Counted from the first letter of the stretch, positions 1-12,185 are shown. The stretch is DNA of 64,000 nt from Diatrype stigma (GCA_022225965.2 JAKJXP020000084.1:1-64000), one strand, 5' to 3'. The notes: a model not told the origin generated them from the sequence alone. A program made the numbers and translations.

Positions 1-520
1 GGCTGTATGTATAAATGTACTAGCAGGTGCCAAAGAACTTAGCGCCAAATTTAGCACATAGCCTTCCGACCGTTATAGCCTTCCTAGGGTGGCTCCTATT
101 TAGGAGGTGGCACGTTAAGGGGACCCCACGTTGAGAGGACATGTGCAAAGCATTGTAAGGGGGTATTTAATAGGGTTCTGGAGCTGTTGTATCCTAGCCC
201 AGAACAACAACTTTTATCCACCTAATCCAATCCCTTCAACTTTCTTCTCAGTACCTAGGTAGGTAGATAATCCACGTGACGTCCTACAGTGGTTTACACC
301 TTCAGCTATAAATACCTAATTAAGGTTATTTTCTAAGTTTATCGGGTCACGTTCGTCTTGCAAATCAGGATAAACTTCGTTTATGACATTAACCATCATA
401 GGCACACTGCAACGGGAGAACCAGCTACAAAAAGGAAGCTGTATTGATGATGACGAAGCTGAAGAGATACATCTTTTACGAAAATAACTATCTACAGAAG
501 AAAACGCAGAAATAACGGCA
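1..520. other. intergenic region at window edge
   Basis: No convincing coding sequence is visible. The stretch lies 3' of the minus-strand oxidase gene and probably holds its terminator and 3' UTR. It carries short TAGGTAGGTAG-type runs that recur in other intergenic parts of this window. Confidence 0.5.
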
Positions 521-2026
521 TCAAGGTAAGCTAGTCGGTATAGGATTCTTGAAGGCGAAGACAGTGTTCGGATCCCACTTCTTCTTGAGCTCCACAAGCT
601 GCGCCAGTTTATCGCCGTAGATGACCTCGAGGGACTCGTCGCCGCGCGAGTAGTTGATGTAGCAGGCACCGCCGTTGTCGCTGTATCCGCCGTTCTCGAT
701 CCAGTCGCTGCGCAGCGCGGTGCCGAGCTGGTCGCCGGCGTCGAGCAGCGTCTGGTTCTGCAGGCCGGCGTCGGTGTAGGAGGACGTGACGCTGAAGAAG
801 GCCTTGGTGTCGCGCCACGCGACGGCGTTGAAGTCGTCGGGATAGGCCGCCACGGCCTGGTTCGGGAAGAGCGACAGCTCCGCCACCGAGGAGCTCGCCT
901 CCGGGTACGTGGCGTAGAACTCGTTGAGCGAGTCCAGAATGTTCTGGAACAGCGAGGCCGTGTACGTCTTCAGGTTCGACGAGTATGTGTTGCCGTAGAT
1001 GCCCGGGACGCACATCTCGTTCTGGCCGACGCCGTCGCCGGCCACGGCGTTCAGCTGACTGGCGGGGAGGTACTCGAAGTTCTTGACCGAGTAGGGGCCA
1101 AACTCGATGAACTGCGCTATGAAGGTGCGGCCTTCCTCCTCGGCACCGAACCAGACCCAGTTCGCGAACACCTCGGCCCAGTCGTTGGTGGAGTTGTAGC
1201 GTACGAAGTGCATGCCGGCGACGTTGCCCGGCAGCTCCAGCCCTTCGAGATGCGCAAAGTACGCGGGAGCTTTCTCGGGGTCGAAGACCAAGTCCACCGT
1301 GAGGGCGTTGCCGTCGGCGTGGTCGGCCATCTTGACCGCCTGATAGGTGGCCGACAGGACGATGCCGAAGTTGGCGCCGGCACCGCGCAGGGCCCAGAAG
1401 AGGTCGGTGTTCTCCTGATCCGAAACTTGGATGATATCTCCCGTCGCAGTCACGACGCGCGCCGATAGCATACGATCCGACACCAGGCCGAGAGAGCCGT
1501 AATAGCGTCCGATCCCGCCACCGACGGCCAGACCGGTGTAGCCTGGGCAAGAACATGAGCCGGATGGCAGCATCAACCCGGCGTCAGACAGCTGCTCGCT
1601 AAAGTCCCGGATGGCCGCCGCACCGCCGATGGTGATGGTGTCGTTGTCTGCATGGACCTCGGCTGTCTTAAACGATGACAGATCGATGGCGAGTCCCCCT
1701 TGCATCTTGCTGTAACCCAAGCCGGTCCCGTGACGGCCGCCAGTGGCCATAAAATCGATGCCGTTCTCCACTGCTACCTTAACAGCCAGGGCAACATCCT
1801 CCTCGTTGACGGGAGTGACAGAGGCCCCGAATGTCGGCTCCCCGAAGAGGTTACTTCGCTCAGTCGCATTGGAAAACTCGGTGCTGCCTGGAAACGCCAC
1901 AACAGTGCCGGGAGACCAATTAACGTCATCAGCTGTGAGGATCTCGCTAAGATTTGTCGATGACTGAGCATAGCTTGTTGCCGGGTACAGTAGCCATAGA
2001 CAGGCCACTGAGATCAAGGACTTCAT
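521..2026 (-). CDS. secreted FAD-linked oxidoreductase, BBE-like (PCMH/FAD_binding_4 fold)
   Basis: Uninterrupted 501-residue frame. The start is placed at the ATG at 2026, because from there the protein opens with a signal peptide (MKSLISVACLWLL, likely cleavage after SYA); an in-frame ATG 13 codons upstream would bury it. Residues about 60-230 form a PCMH-type FAD domain: GGRHGTG (His99, candidate 8-alpha flavin attachment), then CSC at 158-160 before GLAVGGGIGR (candidate 6-S-cysteinyl site) and FWALRGAGANFGIV near 210. The C-terminus has a berberine-bridge-like YGDKLAQL..KKKWDP motif. Families of this type oxidise alcohols, sugars or amines with O2 and are often secreted or part of secondary metabolism. 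The substrate cannot be told from sequence. No cluster partner other than the nearby dehydrogenase is evident. Confidence 0.9.
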   Translation of the reverse strand: MKSLISVACLWLLYPATSYAQSSTNLSEILTADDVNWSPGTVVAFPGSTEFSNATERSNLFGEPTFGASVTPVNEEDVALAVKVAVENGIDFMATGGRHGTGLGYSKMQGGLAIDLSSFKTAEVHADNDTITIGGAAAIRDFSEQLSDAGLMLPSGSCSCPGYTGLAVGGGIGRYYGSLGLVSDRMLSARVVTATGDIIQVSDQENTDLFWALRGAGANFGIVLSATYQAVKMADHADGNALTVDLVFDPEKAPAYFAHLEGLELPGNVAGMHFVRYNSTNDWAEVFANWVWFGAEEEGRTFIAQFIEFGPYSVKNFEYLPASQLNAVAGDGVGQNEMCVPGIYGNTYSSNLKTYTASLFQNILDSLNEFYATYPEASSSVAELSLFPNQAVAAYPDDFNAVAWRDTKAFFSVTSSYTDAGLQNQTLLDAGDQLGTALRSDWIENGGYSDNGGACYINYSRGDESLEVIYGDKLAQLVELKKKWDPNTVFAFKNPIPTSLP

Positions 2027-3483
2027 CGTGGAATAGGCAATATATTCGGGTGCTTCTGTGTTCATACGATTTGCGAAATACGTGTAGGTAGTCGCACGCC
2101 GAAATACTATGGGACTGATGGCAATGAATATTCTTCCAAGTCGACTATGGCCCTCGAGCGACTATTTATCCATTCCGGCGCCCTCATCGTGACGGAGGCG
2201 CCGCCCCATGGTTCGTATGGTCCACATGTCCATTTCAGCTCGGCTTGACCCTTTCTGTCTCTCGCGTACTTTAGAGAAGCTGAACTTGTCAGGAGCAAGC
2301 AGGATCGTGTTTCAGTTGTGGCTGTGGATTAGAGGCAAAGCTTGAGCGAAGTCGCTTATCTCACCACGATGGGCTGATGAGGGAATCTCTTCCTTGTCAA
2401 CCACGTTTGCCTATACTCACCTAGTCTCTACCCAGAACCCCAGACAGGCCAGAGTACCTATCCATTTCCGGTGACTTGTAGGGGCTGTCACTAGGGCCAT
2501 CCACCAGACTGATGGCAAAGACATGTTTGTCTTTGTTGACATGGTGGGCTGGAGCTGGCTATACGGAATTATATATAAAATTAGCAACACGCGGCTGACT
2601 CCGGTCATCTTTACGCCGAGGCTCCGGCTTTAGGTCAGCCCGGTCGTGATTACGAAATCAACAGCTGAGAGCGTGCATGCCCCCTTAGTGAGGGAGGGAG
2701 GACAGGGCACATAACTTGGGGTGAGCTTCAGGGAGGCCTTGGTATGAAGGTAACGGCCAAAAGTCTGCGGAACGCTCTACTTTTCTTTACACTCTACCGG
2801 ATCATTGTTGTATACAGTATATGTTGCTTTTAAACTGCCAAGACTATGCTTAGGTATGTGTACTTACATAGGTACGTAACCTGAGCCCCCTGTGTACGAA
2901 GGTGCGATTCTAGATTCTGGCGGAACTGTAGTAATGAACCACCCTGGTTCAGTCGTTCCTGATTGGAGCAGTGCCCGATATGCGGCATGCAGGTGAGATC
3001 GGGACGGATCGTTTCGGCAACTTTGCTTCAAGCACCAACGTCATCTTGGCGACAGCCATTGATACACGACTTTGGTTATGCAGGTCAGATACGACGGGAA
3101 AGAATTGGCAAGTGACACAAGGCACTGAATTTGTCAGCTGCATAAAGCATGACCTTTTTGTTTGCTTTTTCTGTCTCAGAATGCTTTCAGGAACCTGCGG
3201 TCTCGAACTGCAAAGTCGTCGTTGGCCGCCTGTTGCAGTTGAAAACCCCTGCATTGGGACAAGTTCCAGCTATACGCCCCCTTACTCCGGAGCTTGCTAT
3301 CCATATATAGGGATCACTCCACGCACTCTCCTACAAAGCTTGATCTACCCAGACAAGTATCTCTTCCTGGTATTTCAATACACTGTCTATCTTACATCCT
3401 ATCCTCACTTTGAATCAGCCCACACACGTGATACCACCTCAATTGCACTTCCTTATACTACAACGACCGCAAGCGTATCCATC
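2027..3483. other. divergent intergenic region
   Basis: About 1.45 kb between the divergently transcribed oxidase and short-chain dehydrogenase, so it holds both promoters. I see only scattered short frames without recognisable domains and no repeat structure. Confidence 0.5.
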
Positions 3484-4597
3484 ATGCCCACCTACGTTCT
3501 GACAGGAGCATCGAGGGGCTTGGGCGTAAGGGCGACCTGACTAGAATGTTGTATTGCACTGCACACACTAATCTGTGCATGCCCACTAGTTCGAGTTCCT
3601 TCGCCAGCTATCCAGCAATGCCAACAACACTGTTATCGGGCTCGTCCGGAACAAGGCTGCCACCGAGAAGAAGGTGGCCGAGGAGCTGAAGGACGCGCCT
3701 GGCAAAATCCACATCCTGGCCGCCGACCTCAATGACTACAACTCTATCAAGGTAGACATTCCATCCGTACCAGAAGCTGGTCATGCGCAACCATTGACTC
3801 ACCGCTATCTTTTAGAATGCCGCAGCCGAGACTGCCTCGATTACCGGCGGAGCTGTCGACTACCTCATCGCCAACGCCGCCTATGTGCCTATCGAAGATG
3901 AATTTTTCACACCTCTTGGCAACTTGTACATCTGACTTACTGGTTGAACTGGGATGAGCAAGCGTTAATGCGTCGAACAGGACGGAGAACCCCGAGAAGC
4001 TCGAAAAGGACTTGAATAAGATGATCAAGACCAACGTCGCCGGAAACATCCACCTCTATGGCCTGTTCTTGCCGCTCATCCTCAAGGGACAAGCCAAGAA
4101 GGTGGTCTGCATCAGCAGCAGTATGTCGGAGGTTGCCTCGATCAACAAACTGGGACTGAAGGAATCACCGCTGTACGCCATGTCCAAGGCCGCCATGAAC
4201 GTCGTGACGGCCAAGTTCAACGTCCAGTACCAGAAGGATGGCGTGCTTTTCCTCAGCATCTGCCCAGGAATGATGGATGGCGACGGCATAGACCCTACAA
4301 AACGTATGCATGCTTTTCCTTACCTACCCGCTGTCCTCTTATGGCCCGGCCGTGGAGTAGACGTCTATTGAACATGCTAATCTGACCCGACTTCTCAATA
4401 CAGTGACTCCAGAACAGATGGCGCAAGGGATGGAACTTATTACGAAGTTCTCGCAGGCATTCCCTGATTTCAAGGGCCCTCAGCCGGTTTCGGCTGTTGT
4501 ACCAAAGATCATCAAGGTCTGGGAAGAGGCCAGCCTCGAGAAGGGAGACGGTGGCGCATTCCTGCCTCACACCGGAATCCCCGGCAAATGGCTATGA
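3484..4597 (+). CDS. short-chain dehydrogenase/reductase (SDR), five exons
   Basis: Joining exons 3484-3525, 3590-3751, 3816-3925, 3981-4303 and 4404-4597 gives a 276-residue classical SDR in a single frame; all four introns (64, 64, 55 and 100 nt) have GT-AG ends. The protein starts directly with the Rossmann motif TGASRGLG (residues 7-14), has the NAA structural motif at about 88-90, Ser151/152, and the catalytic YAMSK (Tyr170, Lys174), then a C-terminal substrate-binding part. It should reduce or oxidise a small carbonyl/alcohol with NAD(P)H in the cytosol. The short length and lack of targeting signal are usual for fungal SDRs. It is divergent from the FAD oxidase, which could indicate shared regulation, but nothing else supports a pathway. 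Confidence 0.88.
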
Positions 4598-5249
4598 GCG
4601 TGGAGAAATGAAAATTTGAAACTACGCCGCCTCGAGGGTATTGCCGCCGGCTATACGTCGCTTCGGCCATCTCTGAGACCGGAAGAGGCGTAGAGGGAGT
4701 AGATGAAGGCGTATAGTAAAAAAGTCCATAGCACCATAGGCCTGCGGTGACTAGCTATCCGCCATCTACACACCTCCGGACACTTACCAATAGATCGGTA
4801 TAAATTGCCTCTGCATCCGTTCGCATGTTCTTCATTAATACCAGGTCGCCAGAGTGAATTGCTCTTGTGTAACAGCCATGCGTAGAAATCTTGTAGCCTC
4901 CGTGGCAGCACTACTCTCCAATATCCCTTTCGATTATCCCTTTTGATTATCCCTTTGGTTTATCCCTTTGGATCCCAAATCCCTTGCATTCGTAGCTACT
5001 ATTGTAAGGAAATGTTTATTTGTCCATTTATGCATCACACATGATTCGTTTTCTTGTCTTTCATTTCGTTTTAAACGATACCTACAGCGAGCAAGCCTGC
5101 AGTAGCCGTCACCTCGAACTTCTTCTCAGTGAATTCTCAGGGAGTGGGGGGTTGATAAAGGCGTGATAGGGCGGAACCATTTCAGGGAACACACAATTTG
5201 TCGTTCCTGAGATGAAGGTAGATGTCAGGACTAGTTGGTAGGACACTCA
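4598..5249. other. intergenic region with a short tandem repeat
   Basis: No coding signal. Around 4920-4972 there is an imperfect 12-13 bp tandem repeat built on TTATCCCTTT(TGA/GG), about four copies. Confidence 0.5.
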
Positions 5250-6690
5250 CTACACTAACAAATTTAGTCCAGGGCCCCAGGGCAATATCCCCATTACCAA
5301 TAGAACCACGGCATTCGTCGTCGCCGGTCTCCCGCAATTAGCGTCGTGATGGTGGTGATATGCGACAAGCTTCCAGAAAAGCGCCGTCGCCGCATTGAGA
5401 TGCAGGGGCCAGCTCTCGGAGGCGTCGGTGGCGGCAATGGCGCTCTCGAACTGCTGCAACTGGGTGATGCTCTCGAGGCAGTGAAGGCACTCCATCAGCG
5501 GCGTAGAGCTCCGCCATGTCGTGCTGCGGCTGCCGCATCGCCAGCCCCATCTGGGTCTGCAGCTCGGCCCAGTTCGTCCGCTGCCGCGGGTCATACGTGC
5601 AGTAGTAGCTGTTGCCGTCGTTCCCCCCTTACGTCCCGTTGTTGTTATTGTTGTGATCGTTATCATATTCATTTTAATTCCTGCGTTCATGTGGTCGATC
5701 GCGCTCCTCAAGTGCTACCGAGAAGAAGTACGACGCTAGCGAGATCGCCGTGTGGAAGAGCGCTTTGTTCTTCACCAGGATCACCAACAGCAAGCCCCGC
5801 CCGGACCCGGCCAGAGACGGTCGGTAGAACGGGAACAGGAACGGCATCATGTAGTCCAGGTAGATCATCCCAAAGTGCATGTCCCACTCTGTGTTCTGAT
5901 CCGCATACGAACGCGCCAGGTATGATGGCGAGGGCTACGCCGCTGCTGCTGCTGCATCTCGGGTGGCCATGGTATGAAGGGGCTTTGCCCTGCTGCTGAT
6001 GGATATGAATTGTGCTCTTGTTGGTACCGGTGCTGATGATGGTGCTGATGTTGCTGATGTTGGTAAGTACTAGTTACCACGAGCGCCGGTGTTGTGAGAC
6101 GAGACACTGCTAGGGCGGCCCCGTCTCGGATGAGGTGCCACTCATTGATCCTGACCCATGTTCTCGCTAGATCTCTCGAGCGCCATGCTCGTGCTTAAGC
6201 CCTGCGATAAGAAGTTTTCGTTATTTTTGTTGGAGGCGGCGGCAGGGGCAGCGGCAGCGGACACAGTTAGTGTTGTTGACGCTGCTGCTGCTGCTGTTAC
6301 CACTGTCGGTCCCGCCGCCGTTCCGGGGCCGGGAGCGGGAGAGGGAGCGGGATCGGAGTCATCTCTCCGTTCTCGGAAATAGCAGCAGAAGATCGCGGCG
6401 TCTTCTACCTGCGCTCGCGGCGCTCGTTCGCCTTAGCCTTGACCCTGGCCCTGAGCTCGCCGACCAACGACGGCCTCGCGCGCGCCGCCGTCCATCCAGG
6501 CGAGCTTCGCGTCGCCAAAGTGGCGCGTGATCGATCTCCAGAGAGCGGCGAGACGGCACAGACCGGTTTGGGCCGGCAGGTCCAGCACCCCTGCGAGCTC
6601 CGGATCTTGTTGTGGATGGGGCCGTTGATGGGGGGCCCACGATGGGGGGTTGCGTCGTCATCGTCATTTTGTTCGTCGTCGATCCCATTG
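5250..6690 (-). pseudogene. Zn2Cys6 fungal transcription factor pseudogene
   Basis: Read on the minus strand, pieces of one Zn(2)-C6 regulator appear in order but in shifting frames. Near 6576-6620 is the start of the zinc cluster (RSSQGCWTCR), followed in a second frame by HFGDAKLAWMDGG (about 6480-6530), the linker typical after a cluster, and in a third frame by GELRARVKAKANERR. A Gln/His-rich stretch lies at about 5940-6080. The middle homology region HFGMIYLDYMMPFLFPFYRP (5820-5880) continues into two in-frame TAA codons (about 5677 and 5630), then DPRQRTNWAELQTQMGLAM, then a frameshift near 5495 before MECLHCLESITQLQQFESAI. At least two stops and several frameshifts make a product implausible. 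The last cluster cysteines cannot be found in frame. Sequencing error is possible, but adjacent genes read cleanly. Confidence 0.75.
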
Positions 6691-7841
6691 TTGCATCCCT
6701 GTCTGTTTAGTGTTTTAGTTTAGTGTACCTACCGGTAGCACGTAGCTTCGTTCGATCCAAGCCACTTTCGTTCTCGTCATCGGTCGTCGGTCTGCAAGCC
6801 GCTATCTGGGTAGTTGATTCGTCTTGCCATCGGGATCTTTGGCTCAAATCTGCCGAAGTGTCTCCTAGAGTTGGAGCGGTTGAACATCATGCCACTACCT
6901 ACGCATGGCAAGTTCGTCGGCTGTCGTTCATGTTGTTTTGCAAGTGGTAGGTAGGTAGATGATTATTAATTGTGAATGTCAGCTCCATTTGGCTCTTGGA
7001 AGAGCTGGCAAGGCAACGCTATGTGGATTAGCGGTGGCGATCTGTTACTGTTTCGGGGTCCTGCGTTGCAACGTGCCTGCGTGCCCCCACGACCTGGACT
7101 CTTCGGGCTCTGTGAGTGGCGAGATTGACATATCACTTGGCCAGTTGGGTCAACATCGTAGACTGCGTAGAGATGCAGTGGAAATGCATACGATTAGTTG
7201 TTTATATCCTCTTTCCTCATCTCTCTCTAATTACTACATACATCAACGAACCATCAGTGTATCACTGCGTTTCTAAGGGGCTGGGCTGCTGAGGGGTTAC
7301 GACTCACGAGGCACATCCCGTCCCTATAACTAATATGCGTAGGGCTGAACTGAGAATCATGTAACTACCGACCGGCATGCGTAACAAAGCGTCGAGATGC
7401 AAGATTGTTTCATAACCCTGTTATGTCTTAAGTCTCCTCGCTTTGCTTCATCATAAACGTTTTCACTTCATTGAATTATAGCGGAGCGTCAATAGATTAC
7501 AAGTAGTTCATATCGTACATAACTCCCTCTCTGCCCAGCTTGATCCATCCGTACTCAGATAATTTTGTCCAAAACATCGATATCCAACAACGCCCGCTCT
7601 AACTTGATAAGCCCTTTATACATATAAATAATACCGCGTGTTATAATGCAACCCCTTGTGTTGATCGACCCATGGCAACCCAAGTGCCCACATGATTTAC
7701 GAAAATGCCGAGATTCATGGGTCGCGTCTGCCGGCCTCATACCATCATAACCCTCATACATTCTCTACGGGCTTCATGTCCGCGAAAGACCCCTCGAGCG
7801 GTGAGTAGTCAACTGCGGCGTGCGATGGCGCGTGCCTCTTA
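6691..7841. other. intergenic region
   Basis: No supported gene. It probably contains the former promoter of the Zn2Cys6 pseudogene and the 3' UTR of the copper transporter. Confidence 0.4.
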
Positions 7842-8854
7842 TCAACCGCAGCAGCCCGTGGCATCTCTCGGGGCACCAGCGGCAGAGGAGGGCCCCCCGT
7901 TCCTTCATCACGAAACACGAAGTTAGCAGCCTTACTCAGATATGTAGAAAGCAAGAAGGCCAAATTTCCCAAATTTCCATCGCACACACCCCGGGGAAGG
8001 AGGGGTATGACGTAAAAAAAAAATCAATAGGGCTCGTGACTTACCTATCACCACCGCCGATCCGCTCCCATTGGAATACGAAGGCCCCAATGAAAGCCCC
8101 AATGATTATGCATATGATGACGTATCCGTTGTAGTACATGGCCAGCAGCATGATCCAATACGCCACTGCGAAGTGCAGGGTGTGCAGCAGGGCTCGGATG
8201 GCCTGCTGCCAGACGTTCGGCCGGAAGGGTTCGTAGTAGGAGGCATCGAGCAGCAAGGGCAGGGGCGGCTGGCTCTTAGCGGCGCTCGTGGACCGAGACC
8301 CGTTCATCGTCGTCGCCTGGTCGCCCGACGACAGCTGACTCGCCTCCTTGCTGTTGCTGCTGCTATCGTGTACCGTCGCCATAGCTATTGACTTCCTGTG
8401 CTGCGCGTCGAGGTACTGGTCGTAAATCTTGGCGGCGCGACGCAGCGCCTCGAGAAAGACGACCAGGAGGATCACGCCGATACAGAGGCCGGCAAATCCG
8501 CCCTGCGACCTGATCTTCCATTGATCCGAGAGGAAGCATGCATCGATGGTTTCCCAATTCCAGAGCATCTGCGATCGTCGGAAAACTGTTAGACTGACAG
8601 GCACCTTCGATCCAGCTCCCAGGCCAGCAGGCAGGTGAGGGGTTGTGTCTTCTTACTTTGATCCTACACCCATTCGAGGATACCATGGTACCCGAAGGGT
8701 CCGTGATGCTCATCCCTCCCATAGACACCGTTGTGTGTGTCGGTTTGGGTGTCGAAGTCATCGACGACTTCCCCGTCGTCGATGAATGTATCGTGCTCGA
8801 CGTAGTCGACGACATAGTCGTCGACATATCCATATCCATGGACATACCCTCCAT
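7842..8854 (-). CDS. Ctr-family copper transporter, three exons
   Basis: Exons on the minus strand are 8854-8657, 8568-8045 and 7902-7842, separated by 88- and 142-nt GT-AG introns, giving 260 residues. The N-terminus is Met-rich (MEGMSMDMDM, further Met at 14, 32, 45, 48), as in extracellular or lumenal copper-binding tails. LWNWETIDACFLS precedes the first membrane helix (about 90-108). A long Ser/Thr-rich loop follows, then helix 2 with the MxxxM copper-gate motif (206-210) and helix 3 with GxxxG (223-227). The second intron is needed: reading through would stop at GGGDR, while the AG|GTAAGT donor and a GCTAAC-branch-point acceptor join a 20-codon exon ending in DATGCCG, a Cys-Cys tail. 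The family moves Cu(I) as a trimer across plasma or vacuolar membrane; which one is not determinable here. Confidence 0.9.
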
Positions 8855-10758
8855 ATTGACTGGATAGAGAATGCCACTAAATAGAATTTGTTGGTAGGCA
8901 AACCGGTGAAACTGAGCGGGCCGTGAAATGCTGATTGCGAAGCATAATGAAGCGGCGATAGTACGCCCCTCCCACTACTTGGTCGACCGGATACTCTTTG
9001 TTGAGTTGCTTCGGAGTATGGCCACCTCACACCTCAGACAAAGGACTCGGCGTACCAGTGAGCATACTACTCGGTCTCAGCACTTCCGGGGTTCAAAGGA
9101 GATTCGTGACGTATCAAGTACTGTGGCCATTCAGCCAGGGAGTGCGATTGCCTCTTCAATACTGGGTGTGCCTGTTTGTCTACTGCTATCATGGCAACAA
9201 AGGAGTTCCTGTCAACTCCCCAAACCGGACAAGCTGCTCATCAATTGGCAACAGATTGGATAAGCTACGGATACGTTAGATTATGATATCACTGAACTTT
9301 TCAGTCTTTGATCGCAAGCCAAGCCTCATGACCAAGTTGTAGGCGAAATTGTTATTTGGTGCCTAGTCATTGCATTTGTCTTCTCCTACCTTCGCGTGTC
9401 CCCTCACTATGGGAGGAGCTGGGCGCTGATATTGGATTGTATCTGAGTCTTGAGGTTCATGAACTTCATGGTCACCTCGTCATCCCCTTATTTGCCACAA
9501 ACTGGTATCAAGGGAGCTGTTCACTGTCTTTGTCTTGAGGATGCTGAGTACTATGTAAAGTAGGTACACCAAGGACATAATTATAGTGGAAATATATAGG
9601 AATATAGGATCAGCCAATTAATGGCCTCTTCCCTACTTTAAATGGCAGAAGGAGAAACTTGTGGCAAGCCGTCGGCCCTTTTATCGTATATTATCTATAA
9701 TGCCGTCTAGGCTATAGAACGCAATGCACCACACGCCACATTGGCAAGAATATTTCCCATTGTTCACTGGCAACCCCTGCCAACCCCACCAACCCGCGAA
9801 AAAACAAAACAAAATGGAAAAAAGTAAGAAGGTGAAAACGCCAATATGATATCTCCTCGCAAACATAATTCCATTATCGCCATTAAACCCATAGGTACAT
9901 GTAACCATGTACTTCCCCCTTTTTCTTGCTGCTATTATTATCTCCAACAATGACATTATGTTGCGTGACCGCAATGCGGCAGCCCCTCAAAAGGCGGGCC
10001 CACACGCAAGGGGGCCGTTGAAAACTTTCGCAACAGGTGGAAAGCCTTTACGTAAAACAAGCTTCTTCATATTCCCGATGAAAAGCTTGATAGAATTGTG
10101 ATAACGTACGTGAAATATGCGCTTTGGTTCAAGTTGCCCAGGTCCAGAGAACTTGAAGCATCTTGTTTCGTAGCCTGCCTACCTCGGCAAGTGACTTATC
10201 TCACCATGATACCAGTGGGCGATTTCACCAGGGCCTACAAATATACTATGGTACTCGATCGTGTTGCAGTCAAAAACGCCGCTGTGAGACAGGTTGAATT
10301 AAATAGCGCTCGAATTAAAAACAGTTTCTGCTGACCCTAATACACAATTAAGTAACTATCGATGAAGTAAACAGACCGGCATCACCGGCCTTGGGTATCC
10401 TTTCCCTCTACCAATTATTCCAACAGTTTCGACTCCCCAACTTTTTGGTAATCCATACAGACGTATTATCCCTTGTGAGGCCCAGTAAAATAACATTAAG
10501 TTCGTAAAGTCGTAAGTTCGAGAGCGAGGGGTTGGTAGATCGGGCTTTTTGCCGCCCACTCCAACCCCGTTCTCTCTGATTCGTCGCCATCTCCGGCTTG
10601 GTGATTGTGGTTGTGGTTGTGATTGTGATTGTGGTGCCTCTAGGGTCAGGATCTTCTTCTCGGGGAGGATCGAAAAGACTGGGGTATCTGACTCCGGCCG
10701 TATTATCACAGCGGTAAAACATTAGGCAGTAGTATCCTATCCAGGTGGATGTGGTAGT

Positions 10759-10803
10759 AAAGTATGTATGTATGTGTGTATGTGTGTGTTTGTGTTGTGT
10801 ATG
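10759..10803. repeat. TATG/TG microsatellite
   Basis: Alternating TATG and TG units over about 45 bp. Confidence 0.8.
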
Positions 10804-11684
10804 CAGATGCTGAGTTGAGTATTAGAGGAGAACGAGTGGGCAAGCAACGCGAGCGTCAGTTCTCCAGGTATGTATGCAGGCGTGCCAAAAAGGTGTGAGC
10901 GAGAGTGTGGTCGGTCATCGGGCGAGAGAGAGCCTAAGCGAGTGGATGTGTGTAGAGTAGAAGCCGGTCCCTTGCGGCTGGCTGTCCTATCGCGACCGGA
11001 CTTTTGATATCAAACGTTTAATGTCGGCCAGTGCAATGCAAGCTGGGCGAATCCACCGGTTGCAGCTTGTTCTGAGGATGGCAGTACCAGCAGCTGCCGC
11101 TCGTGTACTCAGTGCCGCAGTTTCCGCAAGTTTGTTCGAACATCTTGTCGCCGGATTTGTGTATGGGTGGATGGATACGAAAGTTAAAAGGTTCCGCGGG
11201 GTGTCTGTCTAGACGACTGAACTGCGTGCTGGTAGTCTAGAAGGCGAACCGGTTAGTCTCAGTCTCGTTCTCAGAGCGACGGTGCAAGACGCGAGCAGAG
11301 TGGAGGGGGACTTACAAGAATTATATTGTGCTAGTTCAAGGTAGTCGTTGGCGGGATGGGATGGTGGTTGGCTGGAGTGTTGATTATGTTTGAAGAGAGC
11401 GAGTGTGGTTGTGTATGGGAATGTGTATGTATGGTGTATGGCAAGCATGGAGGACGGATCCGGATGGTTGATAAAGATAAATGAAATCCAGGTCGAGGCG
11501 TCGATCGTTCCCCCTCGCGAGAGAGAGAGGTCAGCATTATGGGATGTGGACTTATCGTGAGACTAAATGGTTTGCGTGCCAACCGAGCGGGTCACTGGGC
11601 TCCATATTGGCACCTCATGCATCAATAGCTTCATGTTCGCTAGCGAGGCTAGTTAGCTGACCTAGAACAGCGATCCCCACCGGC

Positions 11685-11780
11685 TACATTGTCTACATCG
11701 TCTACATGGGCTACATGGGCTGCATGGGCTGCATGGGTTACCAGGGCTACTGGGCTGCCCGGGCTACACGGGCTACATAC
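11685..11780. repeat. 9-bp tandem repeat (CTACATGGG-like)
   Basis: About ten imperfect copies of CTACATGGG/CTGCATGGG/CTACACGGG in direct orientation. Confidence 0.8.
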
Positions 11781-11798
11781 AATCGTCAGGAAGCGTCA

Positions 11799-12012
11799 GG
11801 AATCGTCAGGCCGCACGAGCACCACCTTCTCAAAGCAGTAGCTTGACGAGCCGTTGGATCGGACGGGGATGCCCTTCGCTGGCACCTTTCCGACGAGAAC
11901 AGGCGAGACTAGATCGTTCGGGCAATCTGCCTGCGCGCCCTTTGCCGCCTTGGGAACTTCTTCGGAAGTTAAGCACGCGAAGTAGGCAATAGTGCTGCGG
12001 GTTCTAGCATTT
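11799..12012 (-). CDS. possible orphan 3' exon of an unknown protein
   Basis: A minus-strand frame of about 68 codons downstream of an AG at 12002-12003 runs from TRSTIAYFACLTSEEVP to VVLVRPDDS and a TGA. It has codon choice more like the real genes here than like noise (mostly C/G or synonymous wobble) and three cysteines. Upstream is only a tandem repeat, and I cannot find a first exon or a family. It may be the remnant of a small secreted protein or a chance frame. Confidence 0.25.
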
Positions 12013-12185
12013 GACATCTGGCATGGGCAAATTGGCGCGCGCGCAGAGAGGGAGAGATGCAGAGATGCGTCTAGCTTCATCGGAGCCCCCCGCTGAGGGC
12101 CCTCGAGCGCTGTCCCGGATTGGCTGTAACGACATGAAGATGGGCCATATATATGCATATATATGTGCGGTGTGCGCACATCTTT

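Larger units (their letters stand above)
8855..11795. other. long intergenic region
   Basis: About 2.9 kb without a supportable gene on either strand. It includes the promoter side of the copper transporter and a TATG/TG microsatellite at about 10759-10803. Confidence 0.45.

Noticed and set aside
609..1556. Long minus-strand frame rich in Arg
   Set aside because: It overlaps the oxidase in another frame; high GC at third positions produces an Arg/Gly/Pro shadow.
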